Positions 52,295 through 61,569 of a DNA stretch of 64,000 nt are shown here, piece after piece. Under the pieces are notes generated by a model, which worked only from the letters and a program-made list of their open reading frames with translations, did not search any database and was not told where the DNA came from. The stretch is taken from NCBI GenBank assembly GCA_944392595.1, contig CALXXD010000002.1, positions 1 through 64,000 of the forward strand, in the 5' to 3' direction. How positions within the stretch are numbered: the stretch's first letter is position 1; each line of letters begins with the position of its first letter. The translations under genes and the position numbers were made by a program. This stretch comes from an uncultured Alphaproteobacteria bacterium. Lineage in GTDB: Bacteria; Pseudomonadota; Alphaproteobacteria; Rs-D84.

Positions 52295-55200
52295 TTATAA
52301 ACTGCGCAAGTAATCTTTTATTGCGTTCAAATCCTGTGCAAAATCGCCCCCCACGATAGCTTTGGGAAAGGATTGATTTATGGTGCCCAGACTTATGTCA
52401 GGCGCATTATCCAACGCGGCAACTTTGCCCACCCCGCCCAGTTTTTGTCGGCCTATTGTTTTCAAGACTAATTCTGTATCACGCAGATCACCAATTGTAT
52501 TATCCAATGCATCCGCAATCTGTTTTAATTCAGCAGAATTGTAATGATTAGTAATTTCAGTAGTGAGCCCCTTACGAAACCAACCGTTTGCTGTAATGCC
52601 GCCAAAAAACTCCCACTTGCCGGTTGGAACATCGGTTTTGCCGGCAGTGCCAGATGATATATAAAACGGTATCTTTTTATTTCCAACCCGCACCATAACA
52701 ATTGCGCGTCCGGAAACCTGACCAAAATCCGACATAGTCTCGATTACGACCGGGGTTCCCCGTATGGATGTTATTGGTTTGCCGATTTGCTGTTGCAAGC
52801 GCGCCATATTCTGTGAATTATCTATTGGATAAGTCAAATCGTTACCATCCCAAACATAACGCATTTTGTCGGCATCAGATTTTGACATTGTGATAACCAT
52901 GTAATCCGCCCCTCTAGAGCCCTTTTTGTTAAGAATTTCAGCATAATACTTTCCCTCTTTATTTATCATTTCTGCTATATTTTCCGCCTCGGATTCTTTC
53001 AATCCCGTGGGTTGATACACGTATGCAGGCGTATTACGATATGTCGCACGTTCAGAATTTGTTAATATACTATTGACGGCACTGGAATTAACATTACGCG
53101 CATTTTGTCGGGCAACGGTTGCGGGATGGTTGGGGATTTCTTCAAAGCGCATATATTCACCACCGTTGGAATGTCTGGTGCGCGTTAATCTGATGCCATC
53201 GTCTGCCAAACTGTTATTTACGATTTCCCATTCTTCATCAGTCAAACGTCCAACCGGCAACAACACACCTTCACCATCGGCCTTTACTTTATCAAGGTGT
53301 TCATTAAAATTAGAACTGGCGCGGTTGCGCAGGCGCGCGATAGTGGCGGGATGATCGGGTATATTGTCAAACGCCATAACTGCGCGTCCGCCACTGGTTC
53401 CGGAACGCATACGAACACCACGCGATTCCAACGTACGATTGATTGCGTCCCACGCATCATCGCTGACCTCGTCACGCGGGAAAACAGCGGTTCTTTTACC
53501 CGTTTGTTCAAATTCATCCAGTGCCGCCCTGAACCCAGAATTGTTTAGCATATCAGACGCCTGTTCGGTTGCGCTGCGTACGGCATTGGCCGCACCACCC
53601 GCACCACGTGCGCCCGCACTGGTGGCATCGGTTGCAGCATCCGCCACGTCATCGGCCGCGCTGGGTTGTATTATTCGCACGCGACCACTTGCAATTAAAT
53701 CATCCAGATTTTCTTCCGTTTTGGCCAGCCATTCGGTTGCTTCTTGATTATAATGTGCATTAAATCGGCCCGCGTACCCATTGTACAAACCATTCATCCA
53801 TCCATCAGAATCCGTTTCCAGTTCATATATATAAATGGACTTGTTGCTTAAATTCAGCGGCTGATCAGATGTGATTTCCAATACACCATTGGAATACACA
53901 AAATTACCATTGTCCAAGTGTGGATTTTGCGTTTTGACCAAACGGTTAATGGCATAATTACGGGCGGTTTCAATGTCTTGGGCGATGGATACGCCGGAAA
54001 ATTCTGGGCGACTGCCAACACTGGGTTGTAACAGAACGTCGTCAGCCAAATCAACATTGGTGCCGTGATACCCCGCACGTCCAGCCTGTTTGGCAGACGC
54101 CAAACGTGCGGCCTTGGATGCGTTTGATGCACCGCGTGCGGCATTGTCGGCTGCCCCGCCTGCACGGGTGGCATCGGTTGCCGCATCTGTCGCATCATCA
54201 GTTGCATCTGCGCCACGTGCGGCATCCGTCGCGTCATCCGTTGCTGAATCGGCGGCGCGTGCCGCATCGTCGCTTGCGCCGCCCGTACGTGCCCCGGCGC
54301 CGACCGCGTCCGCTGCATCATCAACCGCGCCATCAACCGCGCCGCCCAATTCACGGATGCGTTGTTGTTGGGCTGCGATTTGATTATCCAACGCGGTAAC
54401 GTCGTGTCTTGTGCGTCCATTGCGTAACACTTGTTGCCCGTTTCGATTGGTTGTGTATAAATTTGCACGTTCTTGTTGCAATCGCGCCAATTCGGCTTCG
54501 GCCTGTTGTAAATCATCCAATCGATAAGCCTCGGCCTTGGCGGCGTTCAATGCTTCTTCTGATGGATTACCCAACTGATTTAATAAGGTTTGACGTTCTT
54601 GGCGAACACGGGTTAAGTTGGACCGAATTTCAGCCGCCTCGCGCGCGCCTGGGTTTTGTGCCTGACGTGCCAACAGCCGTTGTTCTTCCAATGCCAAGTC
54701 ATCCAAACGTTTTGCCTGGGCACGCGTCAGACTGAAAACATCATCGGCCTTGTTGCTTATAGTGACTGCGCGGGTGCCGGCGGCACGTGCGCTGTTTGTA
54801 AGTCCGGTTACTGATGTAAAGAAACTTGTTAATTGCAACGCGTTCCCAATGGCGGCCCAAATCTGTTCTGGTTCCCACGAATCCGCGTCCCAGAAACTTA
54901 ACTGATTATTTGCCAACAACACAGATTCAACTTCGTCGAATATTTCAGAATCGTCGGGCACCAATTCAATCAATCGTGTAAATTCGCGATCAATGGCGTA
55001 TATTTCAGAATCCGTAAATCGACTGGATAAATTCGACATACGTTGCAATTCTTCTTTGATGGTTTGTTCCGCACACGCCGCTTCCCTGCAATGTTGCACA
55101 TTGGTTAAAAAGTCTTGCGCCACAGTTTGCATTTTTGATTCTGCAATCGTTGTGGCGGCCGCGCCCGCAGTTTCGGCAACCGCAACAATCACCGCGCCCG

Positions 55201-58200
55201 TGCCGGTACCGCCGGTTACCACAGTTATAACGACGCCCGCAACCATAACACCGATGGCCGCGCCCAATTTTACACCTTTTTTAATATTTGTTTGTCTTGC
55301 GGATGCAGGCAATCTGCAACTGTTTGTTTCTGTATCCCATTCGGCGCGAGAGCATTCAGGACAACTTTCCAATACTGCGTTGGCCAAATCCGTGCATGTG
55401 TCTTGGTCCAAACCAATACAGTATTTCCCGGTATATACGCCGTTTTCCATGATTTCACAATTAATAATTTCTTCGGCGGATTTCAGGCGGCCTTTATTGC
55501 TTTCGGACAAATCGTCAAACACGAAATAGACATCGTCGCCATTAACCTGGCATGTCAAAACATCGTCTTTGTAAGAACTGTGCTCGGATTCAGGAATCTG
55601 GGTATAACTGTCGTTACAGCGGCATGATTCCAATGGTATTGGTTGAATTTGCTTTTCAACATATTGGCATATTTGATTTTGCAGTGCCGCGCTTAAATAC
55701 CAATTGCCGCCCGTCTTCTTGAAATGATACGGATCCAGCGTACTGTAATCATTACTGATGTCGTCGGTTTCCGGCGCCCACAGCGCGCAATGCGTACCAT
55801 TGTCGGTTAAATTGTGAATGGGGCTCATCTTTGCCTGGTATCCAAAGCGTTCGGCACTGGAATAAATTTGCGTGCATAACATCGCATCATCTGTATGGCA
55901 ATAAGATGGCCATTCCATGGCTTCCTGGGCACGGCCAGAAAATGTTTGTATTTCGCTTGTTTTACCGGCGCGTGTATATCCGACGCCATATATACCGCAC
56001 AATCCATGCAACACACCATCGACGATGTTGGCGTCCGCTGTTGCATCTGTTTTGCGAAATACGAATTCATAATATCTGTTCAAACGGGTTGATGTGCATT
56101 GTATGCAATCGCGATTGTTTTTGCATTGAACAACATCAGGATTACATTTTACTGATACATCATTACGTTTTACGCGGGCGTATTCTTGGGCCAATCCAAT
56201 CGCAGCCGTCGGTTGCACGCGCAGCGTTTCAAATAATTCGGCTTCACATATTTCTGTGCCGCCTGTCTTTCCTGCATCGTCCCCGCACACAGAAAAATAT
56301 TTCACATCAACGTTATCTATGCCACTGGCGGTTACATTCGGGTTGCATATACATTTTCCGGGTTCAGGCATCGTTGCACTGACGATTTCACAGTCTTTAT
56401 CGGCCGTTGCCTGTCTGCATAACACCATACAATTAGAGGCGTTTTTAACACGGGAATCTTCCAATGAAAACTCGACGCATTCGCCATTTTCATTCGCAAC
56501 GGCTGATACACCACCGGCAGCTGCCCCAGTGGAATCCGGCACACATTCATCGTTTTCGTTTTTATGATAACCGTCTGCGCAGTTTGCGCACATGCCCGAT
56601 TCCAGTTTGTATCCGTCTGCACACGCGTCCGCAGAACAAGAGCATGTCCCGCCAACATCAACGCCACCGCGCATGGTTCCCGCGGCATATTTGAATATAT
56701 GCCCACGTGTTACATTGCCGTACGTGCACGCATCACCAACGCGTTTTCCGCGTGCAGATGAAAACCGTGGATTTTCATCTGGGCATGCCATTGACATACA
56801 AGTTCCGTTGTTCCAATAGCAATCTGACCCGGAATTTTCGCATTCAGACTGATTGGTAATTGCGTCGCAAGATAAATCCCCGGTGATGACAACATCTTCA
56901 TCGTCGTCGTCCAGTCCATCGTCTGTGCCATCATTGTCATCGTCGTCATCTGCATCCGTACCATCGGTTCCATCAGGACCATCATCCCCGGCGACAGCGT
57001 CCGGCACACATTTCCCGTTTTCGTCCAGATGATAACCCTGGTCGCATTGTGGTGTGTTATCGACACATTCGCCATCAACCCATTCGTGGTATTCCTGGGC
57101 TTCGCATTCTGCAATTTGACGGCGCAGTGCGGCGGCATCGGCGCATTGAGTGTATGCCGCCCGCATTTCATCCAAATCATATTCAATTACCAGTTCTGAT
57201 GCGTCGGTCATCATGTCGGTGATATAATCCAAACCGTTTATGTAATCTATATATTCTTGGAATTCGGGGATGCACTCGGTTTCAGTAATCGTTAAAACGA
57301 ATTCTTTGTGCAACCGCAATAACGCATTATATTCTTCAACCAGTTTGGAATTGTCTTCGATGGCCTGGGTCAAAGCCTGTTCGTTTTCGGCAATTTCATT
57401 ATCGATTTCCCGTTTTTCTTTTTCGTATTCAGCGGTAATTTCGCGACTGCGTTCCTTTGGTGCGTCACGATTTATAATTAAATTTCCAACCAAACCGGCG
57501 GCTGCACCGACGCCTGCGGTAATCGCACCAGTCTGGATTTTTTCGTCTGTCTCGGTTGATGCGGCGCGTTCCGCGGCGGTATCCAACGCGTAATCAGTTA
57601 CACCAACGGCGACATTGTCGTATAAATTTGCATCGGTCGGATCCAAAATTTCAACTGATTCAATTCCAAGTGGCAGCCCCAGGGATTCTTTGGCCTGGCG
57701 CAGGCGCGTGGCCAATTCTATATATTCGTTACGCAGTGGCAATAAAATATTCGCGCCCGGCAAAGTAATATTCGTTTCGCCACCACTGATGTTCAAACCC
57801 ATACCATAATCACATTTGAAGGTTGCCAAATACGCGTTCATATCCATTGCAGCCGTATCGTCCGCAGATTGCTCGGCCAAACCAGACGCTAACATTTGCC
57901 CACCAATTCCCGTTGCGCCCATTGTTGCACCGCCCAATAAACGGTTTTCCAATGATTGCTCGGTTTCGCGCATGTCGTCCAGATTTTCATTTAATTCAGA
58001 TTGGTATTCGTTGTACAGATCTTCTGCGGAATTCAATGATTCTTTTAACGCATCGTACGCGGCACGAATATCGGGCGAGAGATTTTCAGATTCCGCAGAA
58101 TCGACGCGCGCCAATAATTCATTTGCAGTTTGATATTCGGCCGCCCAAACCGGGGGTGTTATAACCAGCAAACCCGCCAAAATGCAACAAAAATGTAAAA

Positions 58201-58213
58201 TCCCCCTGAACAT
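52295..58213 (-). CDS. Large secreted multidomain surface protein with ART-like domain
   Basis: A 1972-residue protein with a signal peptide (MFRGILHFCCILAGLLVITPPVWA). In order it has coiled helices (to about 380), EGF-like Cys modules (CDQGYHLDENGKCVPD) around an Asp-rich linker near 407-442, and further Cys modules to about 960. A hydrophobic Gly/Ala stretch follows (about 982-1021), then coiled coil, then an Ala/Asp-rich repeat linker (about 1291-1383). Next is a domain starting GYHGTN with GVSIAQDIETARNYA (about 1384-1513) that resembles ADP-ribosyltransferase folds. Two tandem repeats ending DNIPDHPATIAR and EEIPNHPATVAR, and a C-terminal domain with VPTGKWEFFGG, close the protein. A toxin or adhesin role is inference. 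The nearest good promoter points away from it. Confidence 0.75.
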   Translation of the reverse strand: MFRGILHFCCILAGLLVITPPVWAAEYQTANELLARVDSAESENLSPDIRAAYDALKESLNSAEDLYNEYQSELNENLDDMRETEQSLENRLLGGATMGATGIGGQMLASGLAEQSADDTAAMDMNAYLATFKCDYGMGLNISGGETNITLPGANILLPLRNEYIELATRLRQAKESLGLPLGIESVEILDPTDANLYDNVAVGVTDYALDTAAERAASTETDEKIQTGAITAGVGAAAGLVGNLIINRDAPKERSREITAEYEKEKREIDNEIAENEQALTQAIEDNSKLVEEYNALLRLHKEFVLTITETECIPEFQEYIDYINGLDYITDMMTDASELVIEYDLDEMRAAYTQCADAAALRRQIAECEAQEYHEWVDGECVDNTPQCDQGYHLDENGKCVPDAVAGDDGPDGTDGTDADDDDDNDGTDDGLDDDDEDVVITGDLSCDAITNQSECENSGSDCYWNNGTCMSMACPDENPRFSSARGKRVGDACTYGNVTRGHIFKYAAGTMRGGVDVGGTCSCSADACADGYKLESGMCANCADGYHKNENDECVPDSTGAAAGGVSAVANENGECVEFSLEDSRVKNASNCMVLCRQATADKDCEIVSATMPEPGKCICNPNVTASGIDNVDVKYFSVCGDDAGKTGGTEICEAELFETLRVQPTAAIGLAQEYARVKRNDVSVKCNPDVVQCKNNRDCIQCTSTRLNRYYEFVFRKTDATADANIVDGVLHGLCGIYGVGYTRAGKTSEIQTFSGRAQEAMEWPSYCHTDDAMLCTQIYSSAERFGYQAKMSPIHNLTDNGTHCALWAPETDDISNDYSTLDPYHFKKTGGNWYLSAALQNQICQYVEKQIQPIPLESCRCNDSYTQIPESEHSSYKDDVLTCQVNGDDVYFVFDDLSESNKGRLKSAEEIINCEIMENGVYTGKYCIGLDQDTCTDLANAVLESCPECSRAEWDTETNSCRLPASARQTNIKKGVKLGAAIGVMVAGVVITVVTGGTGTGAVIVAVAETAGAAATTIAESKMQTVAQDFLTNVQHCREAACAEQTIKEELQRMSNLSSRFTDSEIYAIDREFTRLIELVPDDSEIFDEVESVLLANNQLSFWDADSWEPEQIWAAIGNALQLTSFFTSVTGLTNSARAAGTRAVTISNKADDVFSLTRAQAKRLDDLALEEQRLLARQAQNPGAREAAEIRSNLTRVRQERQTLLNQLGNPSEEALNAAKAEAYRLDDLQQAEAELARLQQERANLYTTNRNGQQVLRNGRTRHDVTALDNQIAAQQQRIRELGGAVDGAVDDAADAVGAGARTGGASDDAARAADSATDDATDAARGADATDDATDAATDATRAGGAADNAARGASNASKAARLASAKQAGRAGYHGTNVDLADDVLLQPSVGSRPEFSGVSIAQDIETARNYAINRLVKTQNPHLDNGNFVYSNGVLEITSDQPLNLSNKSIYIYELETDSDGWMNGLYNGYAGRFNAHYNQEATEWLAKTEENLDDLIASGRVRIIQPSAADDVADAATDATSAGARGAGGAANAVRSATEQASDMLNNSGFRAALDEFEQTGKRTAVFPRDEVSDDAWDAINRTLESRGVRMRSGTSGGRAVMAFDNIPDHPATIARLRNRASSNFNEHLDKVKADGEGVLLPVGRLTDEEWEIVNNSLADDGIRLTRTRHSNGGEYMRFEEIPNHPATVARQNARNVNSSAVNSILTNSERATYRNTPAYVYQPTGLKESEAENIAEMINKEGKYYAEILNKKGSRGADYMVITMSKSDADKMRYVWDGNDLTYPIDNSQNMARLQQQIGKPITSIRGTPVVIETMSDFGQVSGRAIVMVRVGNKKIPFYISSGTAGKTDVPTGKWEFFGGITANGWFRKGLTTEITNHYNSAELKQIADALDNTIGDLRDTELVLKTIGRQKLGGVGKVAALDNAPDISLGTINQSFPKAIVGGDFAQDLNAIKDYLRSL

Positions 58214-58220
58214 AAATTAC

Positions 58221-58250
58221 GCCGAATTAAAAGGTTGGTTTTAATTCGGC
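58221..58250 (+). repeat. Inversion-type site A (58.2 kb)
   Basis: Arm GCCGAATTAAAA, core GGTTGG, arm TTTTAATTCGGC: 12-bp perfect palindromic arms around an asymmetric 6-bp core. It begins 8 nt upstream of the 1972-residue gene's start codon. Its left 21 bases (58221-58241) are repeated exactly, inverted, at 58315-58335. Confidence 0.75.
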
Positions 58251-58259
58251 ACTTTTTTA

Positions 58260-58289
58260 TTGACCGTATGCGCGGTATTTCGCTATATT
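58260..58289 (+). promoter_or_regulatory. Sigma70 promoter inside the candidate invertible segment
   Basis: TTGACC (58260-58265), 18-nt spacer, TATATT (58284-58289), on the plus strand. It points away from the 1972-residue gene and into the 3' end of the opposing HNH gene. The minus strand of the same segment has a -10-like TAAAAT but no good -35 at the right distance. Confidence 0.75.
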
Positions 58290-58305
58290 TTATCCAAGGA
58301 GAAGT

Positions 58306-58335
58306 CGAGAAAATAAACCAACCTTTTAATTCGGC
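58306..58335 (-). repeat. Inversion-type site B (58.3 kb)
   Basis: Core CCAACC and a perfect arm TTTTAATTCGGC, with a degenerate other arm (AGAAAATAAA). It is inverted relative to site A; bases 58315-58335 are the exact reverse complement of 58221-58241. The sites bracket 55-64 bp containing the promoter. Confidence 0.7.
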
Positions 58336-58359
58336 ATGTTTTGATTGTCTGGTGTTGGG

Positions 58360-58680
58360 TTATCTCATGTTTTTCAGGGCGTTTTCGACAATTAATTTGT
58401 CTTTGCGTTTGATGTGCCAATTGTCCAGCGCCTGTTGATACAGTTCTTTTTTCTGTTTTTCAAATTCGTCCGGCATGTGGCCGTTTTTAATCGAATTGCA
58501 TATCGCGTGCGCCGGCAGCAGGTTAGAAGCCTCGTCCAAACCGCCATGGCACAGCGGTATATGGTGGTCCAGTGTTAATTTCTGGTTTCCCAATATCGGC
58601 TGGCCGCAAATGCTGCAAATCAATGGTTGGGGTTGAAATGACAGTTCGATTTTCAGTTTGATTGTAAATTTTTGATTCAT
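58360..58680 (-). CDS. HNH endonuclease-like protein
   Basis: A 106-residue protein with an HNH nuclease domain: zinc cysteines in CSICGQP, the LTLDHHIPLCHGG motif with the first catalytic His, NLLPAHAICNSIKNG with the central Asn and following residues. A charged helical tail follows. Small standalone HNH proteins occur in restriction, mobile element and toxin contexts. The ATG at 58680 has AGGA about 7 nt upstream; an in-frame ATG at 58731 is less likely. It lies upstream of the 1972-residue gene on the same strand, separated from it by the candidate invertible segment. Confidence 0.75.
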   Translation of the reverse strand: MNQKFTIKLKIELSFQPQPLICSICGQPILGNQKLTLDHHIPLCHGGLDEASNLLPAHAICNSIKNGHMPDEFEKQKKELYQQALDNWHIKRKDKLIVENALKNMR

Positions 58681-58818
58681 AATGTTGTCCTGGTACGGAT
58701 ACAGCGTACATAAATCCGCGCATTCAATCAATATGTAAAAACATACAAAATCGGGATTTTTGAAATAAAACCGCTTGCATAAAATTGCCGGATTTGATTC
58801 AATATGCGGGTGCGCAAA

Positions 58819-59955
58819 TTACAAATTAACCCGCACCATTGGAGATTTCCGAACCCATACCGGTATGAAAGCAAATAAATCAAACCGTTCGCGGTTATCA
58901 AAATATTTCACCCGCCACACCGGAACCCCAAGCAATTTGATTTTTAACCGTGTTGTATAATATTTTATACGAATGATGCCGCCCATATACTTTACGCCGT
59001 GAAACATTTTATCGTTACGCATCAGAATCATTTCCAACATTTTGACAATTGGTTTCGGTAATTCAGATTTTGCATTCGTGCGTATAAAATCAATGGCGTA
59101 ATCAAAAATTTCGCGACGATAGGTCGGATTTGATGCGTTATCCAACGCAAAGTAAAAATTATTTATAAATACATTTCGCCAAAAATAAATCTTTTTAGAA
59201 TCCAATAATCCATGTGATTTTATGTAATTATAATACCATGTGGCTGTGCCCATTCCGTCGATTGCATGATTAATGGATTTTTGTTGAAAAGTTTGATTCA
59301 TGATTGAACCAGCGCGTCGCCGATAATTATATAATTTGTCTGTTATAAACGACATTTTTTTCGCCCACAACATATACATGTTGAAAAAGCAAACGTCTTC
59401 GTACTTCAACCCATCAGGAAATCTTATACCATAACCAGATATAATGGATCGTTTGAATATTTTGTTCCAAAGAACGCCGGGGGTCGTATAAGTCATATAT
59501 TCTGTTACATCAAACACCCCGGAATGTTTTACACGTAAATAACCATTATCAGATTTTTTATGGCTTACGTCAGACTCGTAAAAAATATTTGCGCCACACA
59601 TAACGATATCAGTTTTGTCGCGTGTAATTGTGTCATACATTTTTTTGCACATATTCACGTCAAACCAATCATCGGGATCGCAAAACATTATATATTCAGC
59701 ATCTGAATTATCCAATCCAACATTTCTGGTTGTGGCAATGCCAGAATTTTGTTTGTTCCTTATAATTTTTATTCGATTATCTGTATCTGCATATTTGCGT
59801 ACGATGTCCATGGATTTATCTGTTCCGCAATCATCAACACATACAATTTCTATGTCATGCAATGTTTGCGTTACCAACGACCGCATACATTCATCAATAT
59901 ATGGTTCCACGTTATATATCGGAACTATAACAGATATTTTGGGCTTACGCATCAT
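58819..59955 (-). CDS. Family 2 glycosyltransferase
   Basis: A 378-residue GT-A fold transferase for surface polysaccharide. It has the ISVIVPIYNVEPYIDECMRSL opening in pieces (VIVPIYNVEPYI), EIVCVDDCGTDKS, SGIATTRNVGLDNSDAEY and the metal-binding FCDPDDWFD near residue 95. The C-terminal half is rich in aromatic residues, as in WcaA/EpsJ-type enzymes. The donor sugar cannot be predicted. It ends a minus-strand run (YjbR-like, GT4, GT2) and has no TM segments. Confidence 0.85.
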   Translation of the reverse strand: MMRKPKISVIVPIYNVEPYIDECMRSLVTQTLHDIEIVCVDDCGTDKSMDIVRKYADTDNRIKIIRNKQNSGIATTRNVGLDNSDAEYIMFCDPDDWFDVNMCKKMYDTITRDKTDIVMCGANIFYESDVSHKKSDNGYLRVKHSGVFDVTEYMTYTTPGVLWNKIFKRSIISGYGIRFPDGLKYEDVCFFNMYMLWAKKMSFITDKLYNYRRRAGSIMNQTFQQKSINHAIDGMGTATWYYNYIKSHGLLDSKKIYFWRNVFINNFYFALDNASNPTYRREIFDYAIDFIRTNAKSELPKPIVKMLEMILMRNDKMFHGVKYMGGIIRIKYYTTRLKIKLLGVPVWRVKYFDNRERFDLFAFIPVWVRKSPMVRVNL

Positions 59956-59978
59956 AATACACCTTTGGTATTGCAAGA

Positions 59979-61130
59979 TTATGCAGAATATGCCGGTTCA
60001 AAATATAATTTCCCGAACATATCTATAATTTGTTTTACATTATTGTGGGCGGAAAATCTTTCCAGGTTTTGGGTCGCGGTTGTTATCAACTTGTTGATGT
60101 CAATTTTATTAAACCAAACCTTATCCATAATTTGTGCCAGTTCATACGCATTGCCCGGCTCGAATAATATTCCTGCATTACCGTTCATCAATATTTCGGA
60201 TGGACCAGATTTGCAGTTGCTGGAAATCGCCAATGTGCCAAGTACAGCGGATTCTATTAAAGTCATAGCAAATCCTTCATTATAAGAAGACAGAATATTC
60301 GCAACGGCATTTTTTATAATTGAATAAGGTTCATTAATCTTACCGACAAAATTTATATTTGGGTAACCTTTGGCCATAAGACGCAACGTTTTATCTTGTT
60401 CCCCAGTCCCCACAACAAGCAACTTTGCGTCTGGCGCCCCCCCTTGAAAGATTTTAAAAGCAGTTATTACAGTTGCCACATCTTTATCATTATCTAAACG
60501 TGATACTATACAAAAGTATTTGCCGTTATGATTTGGTAAATTTGCATTATTTATAATTTTGTTTTTATCAATAAAATTATATATGCACATAATTTTATCG
60601 GCATAACCAGGGTATTCGTTTTTGAAATCAGTTTCAAAAGATTTGGATAAGCATACGATTTTGTTATAATATTTTATATATTTCAATGCGTGTTTGTTAT
60701 CTGCCATAAAAGCAGGAAAACTTATATGAATCCATGCAACTTTTGGCACTTTGATTTTTTTTATATAACTGGCAAATGTAAAATGATGAAAATCAACAAG
60801 AATATCATAATGCTGGTGTGAAATGCTGTTCCGCAGCCACCATTTCCTGAATATTTTTCGTATCGGGTTACAGATTTTATATTTTATTTTTTTTAATAAC
60901 ACATCTGGTTTTTGTGGCAACGCGGATATATGTAAAGCGATGTTACGTTTTTCAAAAAAATCAACAAAATAAGTATCAATGCGCGAATCCAATGTCCAGA
61001 CATCCAATTTCAAATCTGGATACCTGGTATGCAGTTCATCCAATAAATACAACAGAATTTTAGTAACGCCCCCCATTACCAAATCCGGGACTAAAAACGC
61101 GATTTTTTTATTCATATCACTTTTTGTCAT
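59979..61130 (-). CDS. Family 4 glycosyltransferase
   Basis: A 383-residue GT-B fold transferase. The N terminus has KIAFLVPDLVMGGVTKILLYLLD in pieces (VPDLVMGGVTKILL), the glycine-rich acceptor region. The C-terminal Rossmann domain has SRLDNDKDVATVITAFK, LLVVGTGEQ, NINFVGK and the EGFAMTLIESAVLGT nucleotide-sugar motif (ExxxxxxxE in NEGFAMTLIE). The ATG at 61130 starts 1 nt after the preceding stop. Probably adds a sugar to capsule or O-antigen repeat units. Confidence 0.86.
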   Translation of the reverse strand: MTKSDMNKKIAFLVPDLVMGGVTKILLYLLDELHTRYPDLKLDVWTLDSRIDTYFVDFFEKRNIALHISALPQKPDVLLKKIKYKICNPIRKIFRKWWLRNSISHQHYDILVDFHHFTFASYIKKIKVPKVAWIHISFPAFMADNKHALKYIKYYNKIVCLSKSFETDFKNEYPGYADKIMCIYNFIDKNKIINNANLPNHNGKYFCIVSRLDNDKDVATVITAFKIFQGGAPDAKLLVVGTGEQDKTLRLMAKGYPNINFVGKINEPYSIIKNAVANILSSYNEGFAMTLIESAVLGTLAISSNCKSGPSEILMNGNAGILFEPGNAYELAQIMDKVWFNKIDINKLITTATQNLERFSAHNNVKQIIDMFGKLYFEPAYSA

Positions 61131-61131
61131 T

Positions 61132-61509
61132 TTATCTTTTCCCACCGGTGGGGGTGGCGACCAATTTATAACTGTTGTCCAACAGTGCGTATATTTGTGG
61201 TAACGAAACCGACCCATCCAGTAACACCGATACCCACGTTCCGCCCATGTGATACCCACGTAAAATTCCGGGCACATCGCGCAGAAATTCGTACATACCC
61301 ATGTCACATTTCACGTTCAGTATATCAACCGCATCCGCGCCCGTCAATCCTAAACGCGCGCGGGGTACATTCATTATAATTCCATACCATTTTGCATTGT
61401 CTTCGCGCCGCAGTACCGCATAATCCGGGTGTCGTGCCCACAGATATTCTGGGCGCGTTTTATATTTTCGTTTGGCATATTGAATTATATCTGGGCGGTA
61501 ACTTTCCAT
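61132..61509 (-). CDS. MmcQ/YjbR (DUF419) family protein
   Basis: A 125-residue cytoplasmic protein of the MmcQ/YjbR family with the CyaY-like fold. It is recognised by PEYLWARHPDYAVLRRED, NAKWYGIIMNV, VDILNVKCD, the GYHMGGTWVSVLLDGSV block and LLDNSYKL near the end. DNA binding has been suggested for the family but is not established. It precedes the glycosyltransferases in a minus-strand run and diverges from the invertase gene with about 60 bp between starts. An earlier in-frame ATG at 61539 exists. Confidence 0.85.
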   Translation of the reverse strand: MESYRPDIIQYAKRKYKTRPEYLWARHPDYAVLRREDNAKWYGIIMNVPRARLGLTGADAVDILNVKCDMGMYEFLRDVPGILRGYHMGGTWVSVLLDGSVSLPQIYALLDNSYKLVATPTGGKR

Positions 61510-61569
61510 GCCCCAGATTATAAACGTAACACATTGCATAAATCAATATCAAAACCAAGGATAAAACAA

